A DNA stretch of 53,603 nt. Source: Collinsella aerofaciens. Lineage in GTDB: Bacteria > Actinomycetota > Coriobacteriia > Coriobacteriales > Coriobacteriaceae. Below are positions 42,173-51,895 of the stretch, piece after piece. A program made the translations under genes and the position numbers. The stretch's first letter is position 1. Each line of letters starts with the position of its first letter. Where the stretch lies: contig NZ_JADPCH010000017.1 in the NCBI RefSeq assembly GCF_015670745.1, positions 1-53,603 on the forward strand, written 5' to 3'. Under the pieces are notes generated by a model that saw nothing but the letters and a program-made list of their open reading frames with translations, had not been told where the DNA came from and made no database searches.

Positions 42173-44437
42173 CTAGCGGCGCTTGCGGGTGGCCGTTGCC
42201 TTGCGGACGGATGTCTTCTTGGACGGGGCTTTTTCCTTTGCCGGAGCGGCGGGGGAGACCGGAGTCTCCTTGGCGGGCTCGGGCTTGACCGTAGCCTTCG
42301 GTGCGGCCTTGACCTCAGCGGCCTTCGGTGCCGGCTTGGCTTTTACCTCGGCCTTGGGCTCCTCTTTGGCAGCAGCGGGCTTAGTCTCTGCCTTGGGAGT
42401 CGTGTTCTTTGCCGTGGTCTTCTTGGCCGTCGTCGTGCGCTTTCGCGTGGTGGTCTTGGCGGTGGGCTTTGCCTCGACGGGCGTCTCCTCGACTTTGGAG
42501 GCCGGCTTTGCGGCCGCTTTGGTCGTGGCGGCCTTGGTCTTGGTCGACTTTGCGACCGTGGACTTCTTGGCGGTCGTGGTCTTGGACGCCGTCGACTTCT
42601 TGGCAGTGGTCTTGGCCGGAGCCTTAGCGGCCGGCTTGGTCTCAGCGACCTCAGCCATTACCTCGGGAGCAGCCTCGGCTTCGGCGGCTTTCTTTGCAGT
42701 GGCGGTCGTACGCTTGCGCGTGGTCGTTGCCTTGGCAGCAGTCGTCTTTGCTGCGGCGGTCTTGGTGGCGGCAGCCTTGGTTGTCGTAGCCTTCTTGGCG
42801 GTCGTCTTGCGGGTCGTGGTCTTCTTAGCTGCGGGCTTTGCAGCGGGCTTGACCTCGGCCTCTGCCTCAGGAGCAACCTCAGTCTTCATCTCAGGCTCGG
42901 CCTTTACGGGCTCAGCCTCAACCGGCTTCTCCTCAGCCTCAGGCTCGTCGACAACAGCCGCCGGCCTCTCAATCTCCGGATGCATAAAGAAGTACAGGTC
43001 CAGATATTTATCGGCCGAGCGCGTCCAGCTAAAGTCCTGGCTCATGGCCTGCGTGACCAGCTGGTTCCAGGCGTCGCGGTTATCCCAGAACAGGCGCGCC
43101 GCACGGAATACCGCGTCGCCCATCTCGTCGCCGTTAAAGTTGCTAAACGAGAAGCCCGTGCCCTCGCCGGTAAACTCGTTGTACGGGATCACAGTGTCCT
43201 TCAGACCACCGGTTTCGCGAACAATCGGCAGGGTGCCGTAGCGCATGGCGATAATCTGCGACAGGCCGCAGGGCTCAAACTTCGACGGCATCAGGAACAT
43301 GTCGGCGGCGGCATACATGCGCTGCGACAGCGCCGGATCGAACTCGATGCGCGCGGCCATGGTGCCGGGGTACTTGTCCTGGAAGTAGCGCAGGCCGTCC
43401 TCGTAGTCGCGGTCGCCGGTGCCCAGCACCGCCACCTGCACGCCGCCGGCCAGAATGCGGTCGAGCGCGTACATGACCAGGTCTAGGCCCTTCTGGCGCG
43501 TCAGACGCGTGACCATGACCATAAGCGGACGGTCGTCGCGAACCTCGAGCCCTAGCTCTTCCTGCAGCTTGGCCTTGCACACGGCCTTGCCAGAACGGTC
43601 CTCGACGGTGTAGTTGGCGGCAATGCGCTTGTCGGTCGCCGGGTCAAAGCCCGTGACGTCGATGCCATTCAAAATGCCCTGCAGCGCGTATGAACGCTCG
43701 CGCAGCACACCGTCCAGGCCCTCGCCAAACTCGGGCGTCTGAATCTCGTTGGCATAGGTGGGGCTCACCGTAGTGATGGCGTCGGCATAGCGCAGCGCGC
43801 CCAGCATGTAGTTGATGCTGCAGGCGTCGCAACGCAGCTGCGAGGCGGCCGCCGGAATATGCGCCACACCCAGGATGTCCTCCATCACGGTGTCGCTAAA
43901 CTGGCCCTGGAACGCCACGTTGTGAATCGAGAAGACGGTCTTAACGCGGTCGTACAGCGGCAGGCCCTGGTAGAACTCGCGCAAAAACACGGGCGCCAGC
44001 GCCGTCTGCCAGTCGTTGCAGTGCAGGATGTCGCACTCAAAGCCGGCCGGCAGGTGCTGCAGGCTCTCGGTGATGGCCTTGGAGAAGAACGCAAAGCGCT
44101 CGCCGTCGTCAAAGAAGCCGTACGGATAGTCGCGTGCAAAGTAGCGCTCGTTGTCGATGAACATATAGGTGACGCCGTCGTGCTCGAGCTTCTCGAGTCC
44201 GCAGTACTCATTGCGCCAGCCCAGGCTCACGTAAAAGTCGGAGAAGTGCTCCATCTGCGCCTTGTACTCGTCCTTGATGGTGGCGTACTTGGGCACCATC
44301 ACGATGACCTCGGCGCCGGCGCGCACAAGCGCCGCAGGCAGCGAGCCCGCTACGTCACCCAGGCCACCGGTCTTCACAAACGGCGCGCACTCGGCCGAGG
44401 CAAACACGATCTGCATCTTTTTGCTGGAATCAGCCAT
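42173..44437 (-). CDS. glgA: glycogen synthase with long lysine/alanine-rich C-terminal tail
   Basis: A GT5-type glycogen synthase that extends alpha-1,4-glucan from ADP-glucose. ATG 44437 with AGGGAGAC upstream gives 754 residues. Residues 1-490 are the enzyme: SAECAPFVKTGGLGDVAGSLP, NDWQTAL, IHNVAFQG, VTRLTRQKGLDLV, MPSKFEPCGLSQI and GTLPIVRETGGLKDT. Residues about 491-754 are a disordered tail, first acidic (PEAEAEVK), then basic and repetitive (TTTRKTTAKK, TTAKKSTASK, TTTRKRTTTAKK), ending in ATRKRR. It resembles histone H1 and actinobacterial nucleoid-protein tails. Normal GlgA proteins stop near 480. GlgB in the same operon also ends in such a tail. Confidence 0.93.
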   Translation of the reverse strand: MADSSKKMQIVFASAECAPFVKTGGLGDVAGSLPAALVRAGAEVIVMVPKYATIKDEYKAQMEHFSDFYVSLGWRNEYCGLEKLEHDGVTYMFIDNERYFARDYPYGFFDDGERFAFFSKAITESLQHLPAGFECDILHCNDWQTALAPVFLREFYQGLPLYDRVKTVFSIHNVAFQGQFSDTVMEDILGVAHIPAAASQLRCDACSINYMLGALRYADAITTVSPTYANEIQTPEFGEGLDGVLRERSYALQGILNGIDVTGFDPATDKRIAANYTVEDRSGKAVCKAKLQEELGLEVRDDRPLMVMVTRLTRQKGLDLVMYALDRILAGGVQVAVLGTGDRDYEDGLRYFQDKYPGTMAARIEFDPALSQRMYAAADMFLMPSKFEPCGLSQIIAMRYGTLPIVRETGGLKDTVIPYNEFTGEGTGFSFSNFNGDEMGDAVFRAARLFWDNRDAWNQLVTQAMSQDFSWTRSADKYLDLYFFMHPEIERPAAVVDEPEAEEKPVEAEPVKAEPEMKTEVAPEAEAEVKPAAKPAAKKTTTRKTTAKKATTTKAAATKTAAAKTTAAKATTTRKRTTATAKKAAEAEAAPEVMAEVAETKPAAKAPAKTTAKKSTASKTTTAKKSTVAKSTKTKAATTKAAAKPASKVEETPVEAKPTAKTTTRKRTTTAKKTTAKNTTPKAETKPAAAKEEPKAEVKAKPAPKAAEVKAAPKATVKPEPAKETPVSPAAPAKEKAPSKKTSVRKATATRKRR

Positions 44438-44460
44438 ATTGTCTCCCTGTTGCAATTCGA

Positions 44461-44494
44461 GAATAGCCGCCTGGCGCGAGCCGGGCGGCTATTC
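44461..44494 (-). other. hairpin between glgD and glgA
   Basis: Perfect 11-base-pair stem GAATAGCCGCC (44461-44471) with GGCGGCTATTC (44484-44494) in the 89-base gap. No T-run follows, so an attenuating or mRNA-processing role is possible rather than full termination. Confidence 0.65.
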
Positions 44495-44526
44495 TACATG
44501 TTACGAGCGATGTTGCGGTGCCAACG

Positions 44527-45654
44527 TTAACGTACGATGGTGATATCAGAAGTTAACGGGGCCTTTCCCAGCACCAGGATGTTCTCGGGTGTGCCGCGAA
44601 GCTCGGTGTTGGTGGGAACCACGTTGTTCTTGTCCAGGATTGCATTCTCAACGCGGGCGCCGCTCTTGATGATACAGCTCTGGTTGATTATCGAGTTGGT
44701 CACCGAGGCGCCTTCCTCAACCACGACGCCGCGCGACAGGATCGAGTTACGCACGGTGCCCTTGATGATGCAGCCGGCCGAGATGATCGAGTTGCACGCG
44801 TGGCTGCCGGTCGCATAGCGCGAAGGCGGCACGTCGTGAGCCTTGGTCAGAATCGGGCGCTCGGGGTCAAAGAGCTGGTCGGCCACGGTCTGGTCGAGCA
44901 GGTCCATGCTGCGGCGATACAGCGACTTCTCGCTAAACACGCCCACGACCTCGCCCTTGTACTCGTAGCTGCACACGTCGATGTTGCCAAAGTCGCCCTG
45001 GAGTGCCTCGAGCAGGTCCAGATAGTCGGCGGCCTGGTAGTGGTCGATGATCTCGAGCAGCGTCTCGCGGTTGACGATACAGCAGTCCATAGAGGCGTTG
45101 TCGCCGTACACGACGCCGGCGCTCACGCCCGTCAGGCGACCGTTCTCGTTGATCTGCAGCTTGGTCTCGTCATCGACGTTGCGCGTAGCCTTGCAGTACA
45201 CCACGGTCATCTGGGCGCCGGAGTTCTCGTGCGCGTCGATGATGGTGTTGAGGTCCATGTTAAAGATGATGTTGGTGCCCATCATCACAACATAGGGCTT
45301 GTCCGAGCGCTGGAACAGCGTCTTGTTGGAGATGATGTCGCGCAGCAGGAAGCGCATGCCGCCCTTGGTGGTGCCATATGCGTTGCCGGGCACCATGAAC
45401 AGGCCGCCCTTCTTGCGGTCCAGGCCCCAGTCCTTGCCCGAGCCCACGTGGTCGATCAGCGAGCGGTAGTTGCCCGGCATGACGACACCGACGGTCTTGA
45501 TGCCGGCATTCATCATGTTGGACAGCGGGAAGTCGATCAGGCGGTAGCGGCCCAAAAACGGGACGGACGCGATGGGGCGGTCCTTGAGCAGCACGCTGCC
45601 GTAGGTCGAAGAGTAGTTAGCGGTGATATAACCGATGGCCTTGCGATTGATCAT
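44527..45654 (-). CDS. glgD: GlgD subunit of ADP-glucose pyrophosphorylase
   Basis: A 375-residue nucleotidyltransferase-like protein next to GlgC, as in Firmicutes. The start at 45654 has AAGGGGGAATG upstream and leaves only four bases to the GlgC stop. It has RYRLIDFPLSNMMNAGIKTVGVVMP, VGSGKDWGLDRKKGGLFM and the left-handed beta-helix region (SIINQSCIIKSGARVENAILDKNNVV), but lacks the full GxGxRL nucleotide loop of GlgC. In Bacillus and clostridia, GlgD is a non-catalytic or weakly active partner that raises the activity of GlgC; the same role is inferred here. Confidence 0.93.
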   Translation of the reverse strand: MINRKAIGYITANYSSTYGSVLLKDRPIASVPFLGRYRLIDFPLSNMMNAGIKTVGVVMPGNYRSLIDHVGSGKDWGLDRKKGGLFMVPGNAYGTTKGGMRFLLRDIISNKTLFQRSDKPYVVMMGTNIIFNMDLNTIIDAHENSGAQMTVVYCKATRNVDDETKLQINENGRLTGVSAGVVYGDNASMDCCIVNRETLLEIIDHYQAADYLDLLEALQGDFGNIDVCSYEYKGEVVGVFSEKSLYRRSMDLLDQTVADQLFDPERPILTKAHDVPPSRYATGSHACNSIISAGCIIKGTVRNSILSRGVVVEEGASVTNSIINQSCIIKSGARVENAILDKNNVVPTNTELRGTPENILVLGKAPLTSDITIVR

Positions 45655-45658
45655 CGGA

Positions 45659-46807
45659 TCATTCCCCCTTCCCGATAACGACGTCATTTCCAACGACGGC
45701 CGTATCCTTGGTGGTATCGACAGAGCCGAGCTTCACGCCCTCTTCGACCGTGGAGTTCTCGCCCAATATAGCGCGGCAGATGTGCGCGCCGCTCTTAACG
45801 TGCGCACCTGGCAGCAGCACGGAGTCCTCGACCACGGCGCGCTCCTCGATGATGACATCGGTCGAAAGGATCGAGTGGCGAGCGGTGCCGTAGATCTTGC
45901 AGCCGTTGGAGACCAGGCAGTCGTCCAGGCGGCCGTCCGGGCCAATGTAGTGCGGCGGACGCGTGGTGATGTTGGACATGATGGGGAAGTGCTTGTCGAA
46001 CAGATCGAACTCTGGGTTGTTGCCCAGCAGGTCCATCGAGGTCTCGTGGAAGCTGGCGATGGTGCCGACGTCCTTCCAAAAGCCGTGGAACTCGTAGCTG
46101 TACAGGCGCTTGCCCTCGCCGAGCAGCTTGGGGATGATGTCCTTGCCAAAGTCGTGGCTCGAGCGCTGGTCCAGAGCGTCCTCCTCGAGCGCCTCGATCA
46201 GCACGTCGGCCGAGAAGATGTAGATGCCCATGGACGCGAGGTTCGAATCGGGCTTATCGGGCTTCTCGGTGAACTTGGTGATGCGGCCGTCCTCGGGGTC
46301 GGTGGTCAGGATGCCAAAGCGGCTGGCCTCCTCCCACGGCACGGGCATAACGCTCACCGTGAGGTCGGCGTTGTTCTCAATGTGCGTCTTGAGCATCTTG
46401 CGGTAGTCCATGCGATATAGGTGATCGCCCGAAAGAATCAGGACGTACTTGGGGTCGTTGGCCTTGATGTAGTCGAGGTTCTGCGTAATGGCGTCGGCCG
46501 TGCCCGCATACCAGGCGCCACCGGTCTGCGTCTCGTACGGCGGCAGGATCGACACGCCGCCGTCGCGGCTGTCCAGATCCCACGCCTCGCCGGAGCCCAC
46601 ATAGGCATGCAGCAGGTAGGGGCGGTACTGCGTCAGAACGCCCACCGTGTCGATGCCCGAGTTGGAGCAGTTGGACAGCGAAAAGTCGATAATGCGGAAC
46701 TTGCCACCAAAGCTAACCGCCGGCTTGGCGATCTTTTGGGTGAGTGCCCCCAATCGGCTGCCCTGTCCTCCTGCGAGGAGCATCGCGATGCATTCTTTCT
46801 TACTCAT
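45659..46807 (-). CDS. glgC: ADP-glucose pyrophosphorylase catalytic subunit
   Basis: GlgC makes ADP-glucose from glucose-1-phosphate and ATP. The 382-residue protein starts [23 protein letters not shown] (nucleotide loop), with [53 protein letters not shown] and FTEKPDKP, and ends with a beta-helix domain. AGAAGGAG lies upstream of ATG 46807. It is the core member of the GlgC/GlgD pair. Confidence 0.96.
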   Translation of the reverse strand: MSKKECIAMLLAGGQGSRLGALTQKIAKPAVSFGGKFRIIDFSLSNCSNSGIDTVGVLTQYRPYLLHAYVGSGEAWDLDSRDGGVSILPPYETQTGGAWYAGTADAITQNLDYIKANDPKYVLILSGDHLYRMDYRKMLKTHIENNADLTVSVMPVPWEEASRFGILTTDPEDGRITKFTEKPDKPDSNLASMGIYIFSADVLIEALEEDALDQRSSHDFGKDIIPKLLGEGKRLYSYEFHGFWKDVGTIASFHETSMDLLGNNPEFDLFDKHFPIMSNITTRPPHYIGPDGRLDDCLVSNGCKIYGTARHSILSTDVIIEERAVVEDSVLLPGAHVKSGAHICRAILGENSTVEEGVKLGSVDTTKDTAVVGNDVVIGKGE

Positions 46808-46847
46808 CGATTTCTCCTTCTGTCATCGATGTTCCTAAACCCATTAG

Positions 46848-46878
46848 CGACGGGCGCGGCGCAACGTCACGCCCGTCG
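46848..46878 (-). other. hairpin between glgP and glgC
   Basis: Stem CGACGGGCG (46848-46856) with CGCCCGTCG (46870-46878) in the 108-base gap after glgP. No T-run; probably an mRNA-stability element within the operon. Confidence 0.55.
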
Positions 46879-46915
46879 AGTAATGCCGTGCTGGCATAGG
46901 GGAGCTCGCGCGCCT

Positions 46916-49342
46916 TTACGCGTGCCAGATCTCGTCGCGGTACTCGCGAATGGTGCGGTCGCTCGAGAACCAGCCCGAGGAGGCGGTGTTGAGCAGCGCC
47001 TTGCGATTCCAGGTCTCCTGGTCGCCGTAGCTGTTCGTGAGCTTCTCCCAGGCGTCGACGTAGCTGCGGAAATCGGCCATGACCAGGTCGGGGTCGTTGT
47101 TGTTCATGAGCTCGTTATAAATGCTCTCGAAGTTGCCCGAAAGACCCGCAAAGGTGTTGTCCTTGAGCTCGTCCATCACGCGGCCCAGGCGCTCGCGATC
47201 GCCGTTGAGGGTATCCCACGCAAAGTAGCTGTTGGATGCCCAGAGCTGCTCGACCTCGGGAGCGGTCAGGCCAAAGATGGCCTCGTTCTCGCGGCCGGCC
47301 AGGTCGGCGATCTCGATGTTGGCGCCGTCGAGGGTGCCCAGCGTAATGGCGCCGTTCATCATGAGCTTCATGTTGGACGTGCCCGAGGCTTCCTTGCCGG
47401 CCGTGGAGATCTGCTCCGAGATCTCGGCGGCAGGGTAGATGAGCTGGGCGTTGCTTACGCGGAAGTTGGGGATAAAGCAGACCTTCATGACCTCGTTGAC
47501 GCGCGGGTCATTGTTGATGACCTCGGCGACGGAGTTGATGAGGCGGATGGTCTCCTTGGCAAAGGTGTAGCTCGAGGCAGCCTTGCCGCTGAAGATGAAG
47601 GTCGTCGGCGTCACGTGGAAGTTGGGGTCGGCGATACGGCGGTTGTAGATGTCCATCACCTTCATGATGTTCATGAGCTGGCGCTTGTAGGCGTGGAAGC
47701 GCTTTACCTGAACATCGAAGACGGTGTTGGGATCGATGACCAGACCAGTCTCGGCCTTAACATAGGCGGCCAGACGCTCCTTGTTGGCGCGCTTGGAGGC
47801 ACCCACGGCCTTCAGGAACTCGGTGTCGTTCTGGAACTCTTTGAGCTTCTCCAGCTCAAAGGCGTCCTTAAGCCAGCCGTCGCCAATGGCCTCGGTCACG
47901 AGCTTGGCATAGGTGGGGTTGGCCTCGGCAAAGAAGCGACGGTGCGAGATGCCGTTGGTCTTGTTGTTAAACTTCTCGGGCGTCAGGGCGTAGAAGTCCT
48001 TGAGCACGATGTTCTTGATGATGTCGGAGTGGATCTTGGCCACGCCGTTGACGCTGTGGCTGCAGATCACGGACAGGTTGGCCATGCGAATCTCGCCGTC
48101 CCACAGGATGGCGGTCTGGCGCAGACGCTCCTGCCAGCCCTCCTGAGTGGTGTCGAACGACTCGTGCCAACGACGGCTGATCTCGTCGATGATCTGGTAC
48201 ACGCGGGGGAGGAGCTTGGAGAACGTGCCGATGGGCCATTTCTCCAGAGCCTCGGGCAGGATGGTGTGGTTGGTGTAGCTCACAACCTGCGTCACGATGT
48301 TCCAGGCGTCGTCCCACTCGAGCTTCTTCTCGTCGATGAGGATACGCATGAGCTCGGGGCCGCACATGGCGGGGTGCGTGTCGTTAGTATGGATTGCCAC
48401 AAACTGCGGAAGCAGCTCCCAGTTCTCGCCGTGCTCCTTCTCAAAGGTGTCGAGCAGGCTGTAGATGCCGGCCGAAACAAACAGGTACTCCTGCTTCAGG
48501 CGCAACAGACGGCCGTGCTCGCCGGCGTCGTTGGGGTAGAGGATGGCGCTGATGGCCTCGGCCTCGGCGCGCTCGGCATCGGCCTGGGCATAGTCGCCGC
48601 GGTTGAAGGCCTCAAGGTCAAAGTGCTCCTCGACCGGCTCGGCAGCCCAGACGCGCAGCTTGTTGACGGTCTCGCCGGCATAGCCCACCACGGGGATGTC
48701 GTAGGGGACAGCCAGGATATCCTGCGTGTCCACCGTGCGGTAGAACGTGCGGCCGTTCTCCTCAAAGCCCTCAACACGGCCACCAAACTTGATGGTCACG
48801 GCCTTGTCCTGACGACGGACCTCCCAGGGATAGCCGTGGGTGAGCCACTCGTCAGTGGCCTCGACCTGGCTGCCGTTGACGATCTCCTGCTTAAACAGGC
48901 CGTAGCGGTAGCGCATGCCGTTGCCGTAGCCGGCAATGCCCTCGGCTGCCATGGAATCCAGGAAGCATGCGGCCAGACGGCCCAGGCCACCGTTGCCCAG
49001 CGCCGGATCGGGCTCCTGGTTCTCGATGACGGACAGGTCAAAGCCCATGTCGTCGAGCGCCTCGGCGACCATGTCTCGCACGCCAAAGTTGAGCAGGTAG
49101 TTGTCGAGCAGGCGGCCGATCAAAAACTCAATCGAGAAGTAGTACACGCGCTTCTTGCCCTCGGCGGTGGCGCGGGCGTCGCTCTTGGTGGCAACGGTGC
49201 GGGCCTTCTCGGCCACGAGCTTGGCCAGGGCGTTAAAGCGGTCGAGGTCGCTGGCGGCTTCGACGCTCTTGCCGCTGATGCTCATGACGGCATCGCGATA
49301 GAGCTCGGTAAACTCCTGCTTGTTGTCGAAGATCTTATTCAT
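46916..49342 (-). CDS. glgP: glycogen phosphorylase
   Basis: GlgP releases glucose-1-phosphate from glycogen ends. The 808-residue GT35 protein has ALGNGGLGRLAACFLDSMA (family), GYGNGMRYRYGLFKQ, HTNDTHPA, the PLP-lysine motif EASGTSNMKLMMNGAITLGTLDGANIEI (lysine in NMKLMMNG) and an N-terminal AEGKKRVYYFSIEFLIGR. The length is normal, with no tail. It lies between glgB and glgC in a single orientation, with an RBS (GGGAAAGGAACG) upstream. Confidence 0.96.
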   Translation of the reverse strand: MNKIFDNKQEFTELYRDAVMSISGKSVEAASDLDRFNALAKLVAEKARTVATKSDARATAEGKKRVYYFSIEFLIGRLLDNYLLNFGVRDMVAEALDDMGFDLSVIENQEPDPALGNGGLGRLAACFLDSMAAEGIAGYGNGMRYRYGLFKQEIVNGSQVEATDEWLTHGYPWEVRRQDKAVTIKFGGRVEGFEENGRTFYRTVDTQDILAVPYDIPVVGYAGETVNKLRVWAAEPVEEHFDLEAFNRGDYAQADAERAEAEAISAILYPNDAGEHGRLLRLKQEYLFVSAGIYSLLDTFEKEHGENWELLPQFVAIHTNDTHPAMCGPELMRILIDEKKLEWDDAWNIVTQVVSYTNHTILPEALEKWPIGTFSKLLPRVYQIIDEISRRWHESFDTTQEGWQERLRQTAILWDGEIRMANLSVICSHSVNGVAKIHSDIIKNIVLKDFYALTPEKFNNKTNGISHRRFFAEANPTYAKLVTEAIGDGWLKDAFELEKLKEFQNDTEFLKAVGASKRANKERLAAYVKAETGLVIDPNTVFDVQVKRFHAYKRQLMNIMKVMDIYNRRIADPNFHVTPTTFIFSGKAASSYTFAKETIRLINSVAEVINNDPRVNEVMKVCFIPNFRVSNAQLIYPAAEISEQISTAGKEASGTSNMKLMMNGAITLGTLDGANIEIADLAGRENEAIFGLTAPEVEQLWASNSYFAWDTLNGDRERLGRVMDELKDNTFAGLSGNFESIYNELMNNNDPDLVMADFRSYVDAWEKLTNSYGDQETWNRKALLNTASSGWFSSDRTIREYRDEIWHA

Positions 49343-49436
49343 ACGTTCCTTTCCCCCGGGGATGTTTCTCCCGGAACGGTTATGACATGTATCCTACGCC
49401 CCCACGGGGCGGGTAATTACAGTGGTAACGCCTTTG

Positions 49437-51698
49437 TTACGCTTTCTTGGCAGGAGCCTTAACAGCAGCTGCCTTAGCCTTGGGAGCAGCCTTTTTGGTG
49501 GCTGCCTTTTTGGCCGTGGTGGACTTGGTCGAAGCCTTGGCAGCGGGCTTGGCAGCCTTCGCCTTGGCCGGAGTCTTCTTGGCAGCCGCGGTCTTGGGCT
49601 TTACCGAGGACGCACGCTTGCGCGTCGCCTTCTTGGGGGCCTCGACCACGGGCGGCTTATAGCTGCTGGGGCCGCGGCGCTTAAGCACCACGCCTGCCAG
49701 GCCGGGCACCTTAATCTCGATGGAGTCCATCTGCCCGTTCCAGGGATAGGGCTCGCTCGAGCAGGTGTAGGGTTCCTCACCGGCGTATCCGCTGCCGCCA
49801 AACTCGGGACGGTCGGAGTCAAAGATGACCTCCCAGTCACCCTCACGCGGTACGCCCACGCGGAAGCTCTCGTAGCTTGCCGGGTCAAAGTTGATCAGGA
49901 TCACCAGGTCGTCATCGACGTCCTCGCCCTGACGCACAAAGCTCACGATGGACTGCTTGGAGTTGTCCGCGTCGATCCAGGTAAAGCCGTCGTCGGTATA
50001 GCCGCGCTCGTACAGGGCGGGCTCGGCGGTGTACAGGTGGTTGAGCGCCTTGATAAACGCCTGATGATGACGGTGGGTCTCGTACTCGTCGGTCAGGAAC
50101 CACTGAATGGACTCGTAGTAGCGCCATTCAATAAACTGGCCGATCTCGTTGCCCATAAAGTTGAGCTTGGCACCGGGGTGTGTCATTTGATAGAAAGCCA
50201 GCGTGCGCAGGCCGGCAAACTGGCGCCACCAGTCGCCCGGCATGCGGCCGATCAGCGAGCACTTGCCGTGCACGACTTCGTCGTGGCTCAGCGGGCAGAT
50301 GAAGTTCTCGGTAAAGGCGTACATGATGGAGAACGTGAGCAGCCCGTGGTTGCCGGGGCGCCACGGAAAATCGGTCTGCATGTAGTGCAGGGTGTCGTTC
50401 ATCCAGCCCATGTCCCACTTGTAGTGGAAGCCCAGGCCGCCGTCCTGCGGCGGATAGGTCACGAGCGGCCACGCGGTGGACTCCTCGGCCATCATCATCA
50501 CGTCGGGGTAGTGCGCCTCCACGGCGCAGTTGACCTGACGGATAAACGCGCTGGCGTCCAGGTCCTCCTCGGTACCGTACTTGTTGAACTTCTTTTGGCC
50601 CGGATCGTCGATGCCAAAGTTGAGGTACAGCATACTGGACACGCCGTCCATGCGAATGCCGTCAACGTGGAAGTTCTCGAGCCAATACAGCACGTTGGAG
50701 ACCAGGAAGGAGCGGACCTCGCCGCGGGCGAAGTCAAACTTGTGAGTACCCCAGTTAGGGTGAATCTCGTGCTCAAACAGCATGTGGCCGTTAAAGGTTG
50801 CAAGGCCGTGGGAGTCGGCGCAAAAACCGCCGGGCACCCAGTCCATGATCACGCCGATGCTCGCCTCGTGGCACGCATCGATAAAGTGCATGAGCTGCTG
50901 CGGGTTGCCGTAGCGCGACGTGGCGGCGTAGTAGCCGGTCGTCTGGTAGCCCCAGGAGCCATCGAAGGGATGCTCCATAAGCGGCATGACCTCGATATGC
51001 GTGTAGCCCATGTCGCGCACGTAGTCCACGAGCTCCACCGACAGGTCGTCGTAGGTGTAAAACTCGCCGCGCTGCGCGGGGAAGGGATCCATGGGGCCGG
51101 GGTAGTTGCCGTACTCATCCGGCTCGCCCTGTGGTGCGTCGCCGTGGCGCTTCCACGAGCCAATATGCACCTCGTAGATGTTAAGCGGCTGCGACATATG
51201 GTTGTGGCCGGCGCGGCGCTTGAGCCACGCGGCGTCGTTCCACTTGTAGCCATCGAGGGTCCACAGCACGCTCGCGGTGCCCGGAGGACACTCGGCCTTA
51301 AAGGCGTACGGATCGGCCTTGTAGAGCTTTTCGCCCTCGTTGGTCTCGATGAGGTATTTATAGAGCTGGCCCTGCTCGGCACCAGGAATAAAGCCTTCCC
51401 AAATAGCGCTCGTATGCACGGGCACCAGCGGGTTGGCTTCCTCATCCCAGTCGTTAAATTCGCCAATGACATGGACGCTCTTTACGTCGGGCGCCCAAAC
51501 GCAAAAGCGCCAGCCGCGCGTGCGCTGCTGCGTGTCGGGATGCGCGCCCATCTTTTCCCAGCTGCGCTCCCACATTCCAATGCCAAACAGGTAGACATCG
51601 TCCTTGGAGAGCTCCGGTGCGTGCGGGGCGGCTTTACGGGTTGCGGGCTTTTTAGCCGTTGGCTTTAGCTTTGTATCGCTCACGTTTGATCCCATCAT
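49437..51698 (-). CDS. glgB: 1,4-alpha-glucan branching enzyme with basic N-terminal patch and lysine/alanine-rich tail
   Basis: GlgB introduces alpha-1,6 branches. The start is uncertain: ATG 51698 (753 residues) or ATG 51695 are my choices; GTG 51683 is possible, and the frame runs back to TTG 51743. Residues about 30-130 are a CBM48-type domain. The GH13 barrel has GYTHIEVMPLMEHPFDGSWGYQ, DWVPGGFCADSHG, DGIRMDGVSSMLY (nucleophile Asp), MMMAEESTAWP (Glu) and LSHDEVVHGKC (Asp). Residues about 684-753 form a basic tail (PKKATRKRASS, AAKKTPAKAKAAKPAAKA, TTAKKAATKK) ending APAKKA; the N-terminus is also Lys/Ala/Thr-rich (KPTAKKPATRKAA). It is the first gene of the glg operon. Confidence 0.93.
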   Translation of the reverse strand: MMGSNVSDTKLKPTAKKPATRKAAPHAPELSKDDVYLFGIGMWERSWEKMGAHPDTQQRTRGWRFCVWAPDVKSVHVIGEFNDWDEEANPLVPVHTSAIWEGFIPGAEQGQLYKYLIETNEGEKLYKADPYAFKAECPPGTASVLWTLDGYKWNDAAWLKRRAGHNHMSQPLNIYEVHIGSWKRHGDAPQGEPDEYGNYPGPMDPFPAQRGEFYTYDDLSVELVDYVRDMGYTHIEVMPLMEHPFDGSWGYQTTGYYAATSRYGNPQQLMHFIDACHEASIGVIMDWVPGGFCADSHGLATFNGHMLFEHEIHPNWGTHKFDFARGEVRSFLVSNVLYWLENFHVDGIRMDGVSSMLYLNFGIDDPGQKKFNKYGTEEDLDASAFIRQVNCAVEAHYPDVMMMAEESTAWPLVTYPPQDGGLGFHYKWDMGWMNDTLHYMQTDFPWRPGNHGLLTFSIMYAFTENFICPLSHDEVVHGKCSLIGRMPGDWWRQFAGLRTLAFYQMTHPGAKLNFMGNEIGQFIEWRYYESIQWFLTDEYETHRHHQAFIKALNHLYTAEPALYERGYTDDGFTWIDADNSKQSIVSFVRQGEDVDDDLVILINFDPASYESFRVGVPREGDWEVIFDSDRPEFGGSGYAGEEPYTCSSEPYPWNGQMDSIEIKVPGLAGVVLKRRGPSSYKPPVVEAPKKATRKRASSVKPKTAAAKKTPAKAKAAKPAAKASTKSTTAKKAATKKAAPKAKAAAVKAPAKKA

Positions 51699-51895
51699 GA
51701 CGCGGCAGCGTGTTGCCTTGGTGACTAGATGCGAAAGGTCCAAGGCTGCACGAATCGAAGGGACGGCGAAGTTTCTGTGATTCGTTCCACCTCGCGTGCT
51801 CGGTGGAACTTTCGGCAGAAACTACGATAACACCTGTGCGTTAGCTTTATGGACGAAAGCGGATTTGCGGGGGCGTTTAATCGGTAAGCGACATG

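Noticed and set aside
42173-42967. A CRISPR-like or tandem DNA repeat array in the glgA tail region.
   Set aside because: The repeats are short, in frame and vary in length; they reflect a Lys/Ala/Thr protein tail, not equal repeats and spacers.
46421-49462. A 1013-codon open frame on the plus strand opposite glgP and glgC.
   Set aside because: It lies wholly antisense to clear genes, has no family motif and no ribosome site. Long antisense frames arise from the GC-rich codon pattern.
49422-51668. A 748-codon plus-strand frame opposite glgB.
   Set aside because: Antisense shadow of glgB with no recognisable domain.
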